Below, piece by piece: positions 62,370-64,000 of a stretch of 64,000 bases of DNA; the stretch's first letter is position 1, and the number at the start of each line of letters is the position of its first letter. The stretch is from an uncultured Lachnospiraceae bacterium (GTDB lineage Bacteria; Bacillota_A; Clostridia; Lachnospirales; Lachnospiraceae). The notes under the pieces are model-generated. The model did no database searches. It saw nothing but the letters and a program-made list of their open reading frames with translations, and was not told the origin of the DNA. Position numbers and translations under genes: made by a program. The stretch covers positions 1-64,000 of the forward strand of contig CANOBT010000010.1 in assembly GCA_947564305.1 (NCBI GenBank), written 5' to 3'.

Positions 62370-64000
62370 ATGAAAAAAGGAAGGTTAAAAGTTATTGCAG
62401 TTTTAGTGATACTCGTTGTAGCGGCAGTTTATTACTATGTAGCTCTGCCTGCGCTGAATCTTCATTCTGCAGATTTGTGGATGTTTCTGATGATGCTGCT
62501 TTTATTTGCAGCGGTAGTATATGTGATGAAGAAAAAGCCTACGCGTGATGAGTTGAAACATTTGAAAGGCTTCAAAGTTATCATAGGTGTACTGGTTCTT
62601 GTAGTAGTTGTGTATTTGATTGGTTCCCTTTTGTCCTCTCCGATTGTGAATGCGAAAAAATATCAAGGATTGCTGGAGGTGCAGGATGGGGAGTTTACGA
62701 AAGATATTGAGGAACTTTCATTTGATCAGATTCCATTATTAGACAGGGATTCCGCGTTAATCCTGGGGAACAGGAAGATGGGAAGCATGGTGGATATGGT
62801 TTCTCAGTTTGAGGTGGATGACCTGTACAGCCAGATTAATTATCAGGACCAACCGGTGCGGGTGTCACCTTTGCGCTATGCGAATTTGATTAAATGGTTT
62901 ACAAACCAGAGAGAAGGAATTCCGGCATATATCCGGATTGACATGGCAACACAGAATACGGAACTTGTTAAATTAGGCGAGGGGATGAAGTATACGACCA
63001 GCGACCATTTTAACCGGAATATTTACCGGCATCTGCGTTTTAGGTATCCTACGTATATCTTTAATGAATTGAGCTTTGAAATTGATGAAGATGGGGTTCC
63101 ATATTGGATTTGCCCAGTGCGTAAGTATAATATCGGTCTGTTCGGAGGCGTCACGGTAGGACGAGTAGTCTTATGTAATGCAGTGACCGGAGAAACTCAG
63201 GACTATGCCATTGAAGATGTGCCGGAGTGGATTGACCGGGCGTATTCCGCGGACCTTCTGGTACAGTTATATGACTATTATGGAACACTGAAACACGGAT
63301 ATTTCAACAGTGTTCTGGGACAGAAAGACTGCCTGATGACTACGAATGGCTATAACTATCTTGCGATTGATGATGATGTATGGGTGTATACAGGAGTGAC
63401 CTCTGTCAGTGGTGACCAGTCCAATGTTGGATTTGTGCTTATGAACCAGCGGACTATGGAAACAAAATTCTATGCCATTGAAGGGGCAACAGAGACCTCA
63501 GCGATGTCATCGGCAGAAGGCCAGGTACAGAACCTGAAATATACGGCTACATTCCCATTGCTGCTGAATATTTCCGGAGAACCCACATATTTTATTGCTT
63601 TGAAGGATGATGCAGGTCTGGTAAAGAAGTATGCAATGGTAAATGTACAAAAATACCAGATTGTGGCGATTGGGGATACGGTCAGCGCCTGTGAGGAGTC
63701 TTATACAGATTTGATGTATCAAAACGGAATTAAGGTTGTGGAAGAGGACACCCGTGAGATACAGGAGATTACTGCGGATATCAGCAGGATTGTCCAGGCG
63801 GTGGTCGATGGAAATACACATTATTATGTGATGTTGGAAGGCTCAGATAAAATTTTTGATATTCCGATTGCAGACTATATTCAGATTATCAAATATGATG
63901 AAGGGGATAGAGTAACCATTGAATATAAGGCAGGGGAAGAGACGAATACGGTTCTTTCGTTAAACGGAAAGCCGGGTTCAGGGCTGAGTATGAGAGAAGA
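62370..64000 (+). CDS. large membrane-anchored protein of unknown function, 3' end outside window
   Basis: At least 543 codons open from ATG 62370, which has AAGGAG 6 nt upstream, through the window edge. Not recognised. Helices at about 9-27, 38-54 and 72-92 (LKVIAVLVILVVAAVYYYVA, LWMFLMMLLLFAAVVYVM, VIIGVLVLVVVVYLIGS) precede a large hydrophilic extracellular region with SPLRYANLIKWF, GVPYWICPVRKYNIGL and GYNYLAIDDDVWVYTGV. The downstream half resembles secreted beta-rich domains. Only 10 bp separate it from trkH, so it probably belongs to the trk operon; a potassium-linked or envelope role is only suggested. Confidence 0.7.
   Translation, partial: MKKGRLKVIAVLVILVVAAVYYYVALPALNLHSADLWMFLMMLLLFAAVVYVMKKKPTRDELKHLKGFKVIIGVLVLVVVVYLIGSLLSSPIVNAKKYQGLLEVQDGEFTKDIEELSFDQIPLLDRDSALILGNRKMGSMVDMVSQFEVDDLYSQINYQDQPVRVSPLRYANLIKWFTNQREGIPAYIRIDMATQNTELVKLGEGMKYTTSDHFNRNIYRHLRFRYPTYIFNELSFEIDEDGVPYWICPVRKYNIGLFGGVTVGRVVLCNAVTGETQDYAIEDVPEWIDRAYSADLLVQLYDYYGTLKHGYFNSVLGQKDCLMTTNGYNYLAIDDDVWVYTGVTSVSGDQSNVGFVLMNQRTMETKFYAIEGATETSAMSSAEGQVQNLKYTATFPLLLNISGEPTYFIALKDDAGLVKKYAMVNVQKYQIVAIGDTVSACEESYTDLMYQNGIKVVEEDTREIQEITADISRIVQAVVDGNTHYYVMLEGSDKIFDIPIADYIQIIKYDEGDRVTIEYKAGEETNTVLSLNGKPGSGLSMRE

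Overview
The window is a chromosomal stretch of a Gram-positive, endospore-forming, anaerobic member of the Clostridia, most likely family Lachnospiraceae. The evidence is spoVT plus a complete spoIIIAA-AH operon; an oxygen-sensitive class III ribonucleotide reductase (nrdD/nrdG); the clostridial SCIFF peptide with its radical SAM maturase; strong AGGAGG-type ribosome binding sites with occasional TTG/GTG starts; Gram-positive style TTGACA/TATAAT promoters; and a moderate base composition. Almost everything is core housekeeping. No prophage, CRISPR array, rRNA or intact transposon was seen.

Layout. 1-620: decayed accessory DNA, a PD-(D/E)XK nuclease remnant with an in-frame amber stop beside two palindromes that may be a transposon end. 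700-4900: trmO, an AEC permease, yqeY, pduL, spoVT and a small membrane protein. 5000-7640: a complete polar amino acid ABC importer. 7700-10700: purF and purB. 10800-16700: a membrane-anchored leucine-rich-repeat protein, gltX, a UvrD-like helicase and an orphan sugar-binding lipoprotein. 16870-19270: a debranching-enzyme-like protein that has lost its catalytic residues, and a DUF5662 protein. 19400-23440: SCIFF peptide, its maturase, and a SecDF fusion. 23650-33150: recJ-like exonuclease, relA, MBL hydrolase, hemZ, hisS, aspS. 33400-37900: nrdD-nrdG-dut-purA. 38160-43020: small proteins, SEC-C protein, YdcF-like protein, DUF1540 protein, AI-2E family transporter and metA. 43186-43258: tRNA-Gly(GCC) on the minus strand. 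43450-48590: spoIIIAA-AH. 48750-52880: prfC, Asp23-like protein, nusB, xseA, xseB. 52870-59550: ispA-like prenyl synthase, dxs, tlyA, nadK, argR, recN. 59540-64000: trkA, trkH and a large membrane-anchored protein cut by the window edge.

How the genes work together. purF, purB and purA supply purines, nrdDG and dut convert and police deoxynucleotides, and relA sets the (p)ppGpp level that limits them. xseAB to recN is a familiar Firmicutes cluster joining DNA repair, isoprenoid and NADP supply. trkAH form a potassium uptake system.

The most interesting signal is a conserved ~50-nt element directly in front of the ribosome binding sites of purB, nrdD and purA: a constant 5' box (GGYAAGCAGRCA), a 6-7 bp stem that varies by compensatory and wobble changes, an 11-nt loop ending in CAG, and the Shine-Dalgarno sequence at a fixed distance. 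It looks like an undescribed purine/deoxynucleotide leader RNA or operator. Second is the apparently dead GH13 protein. Third are several long leader hairpins (recJ, prfC, nusB, tRNA-Gly).
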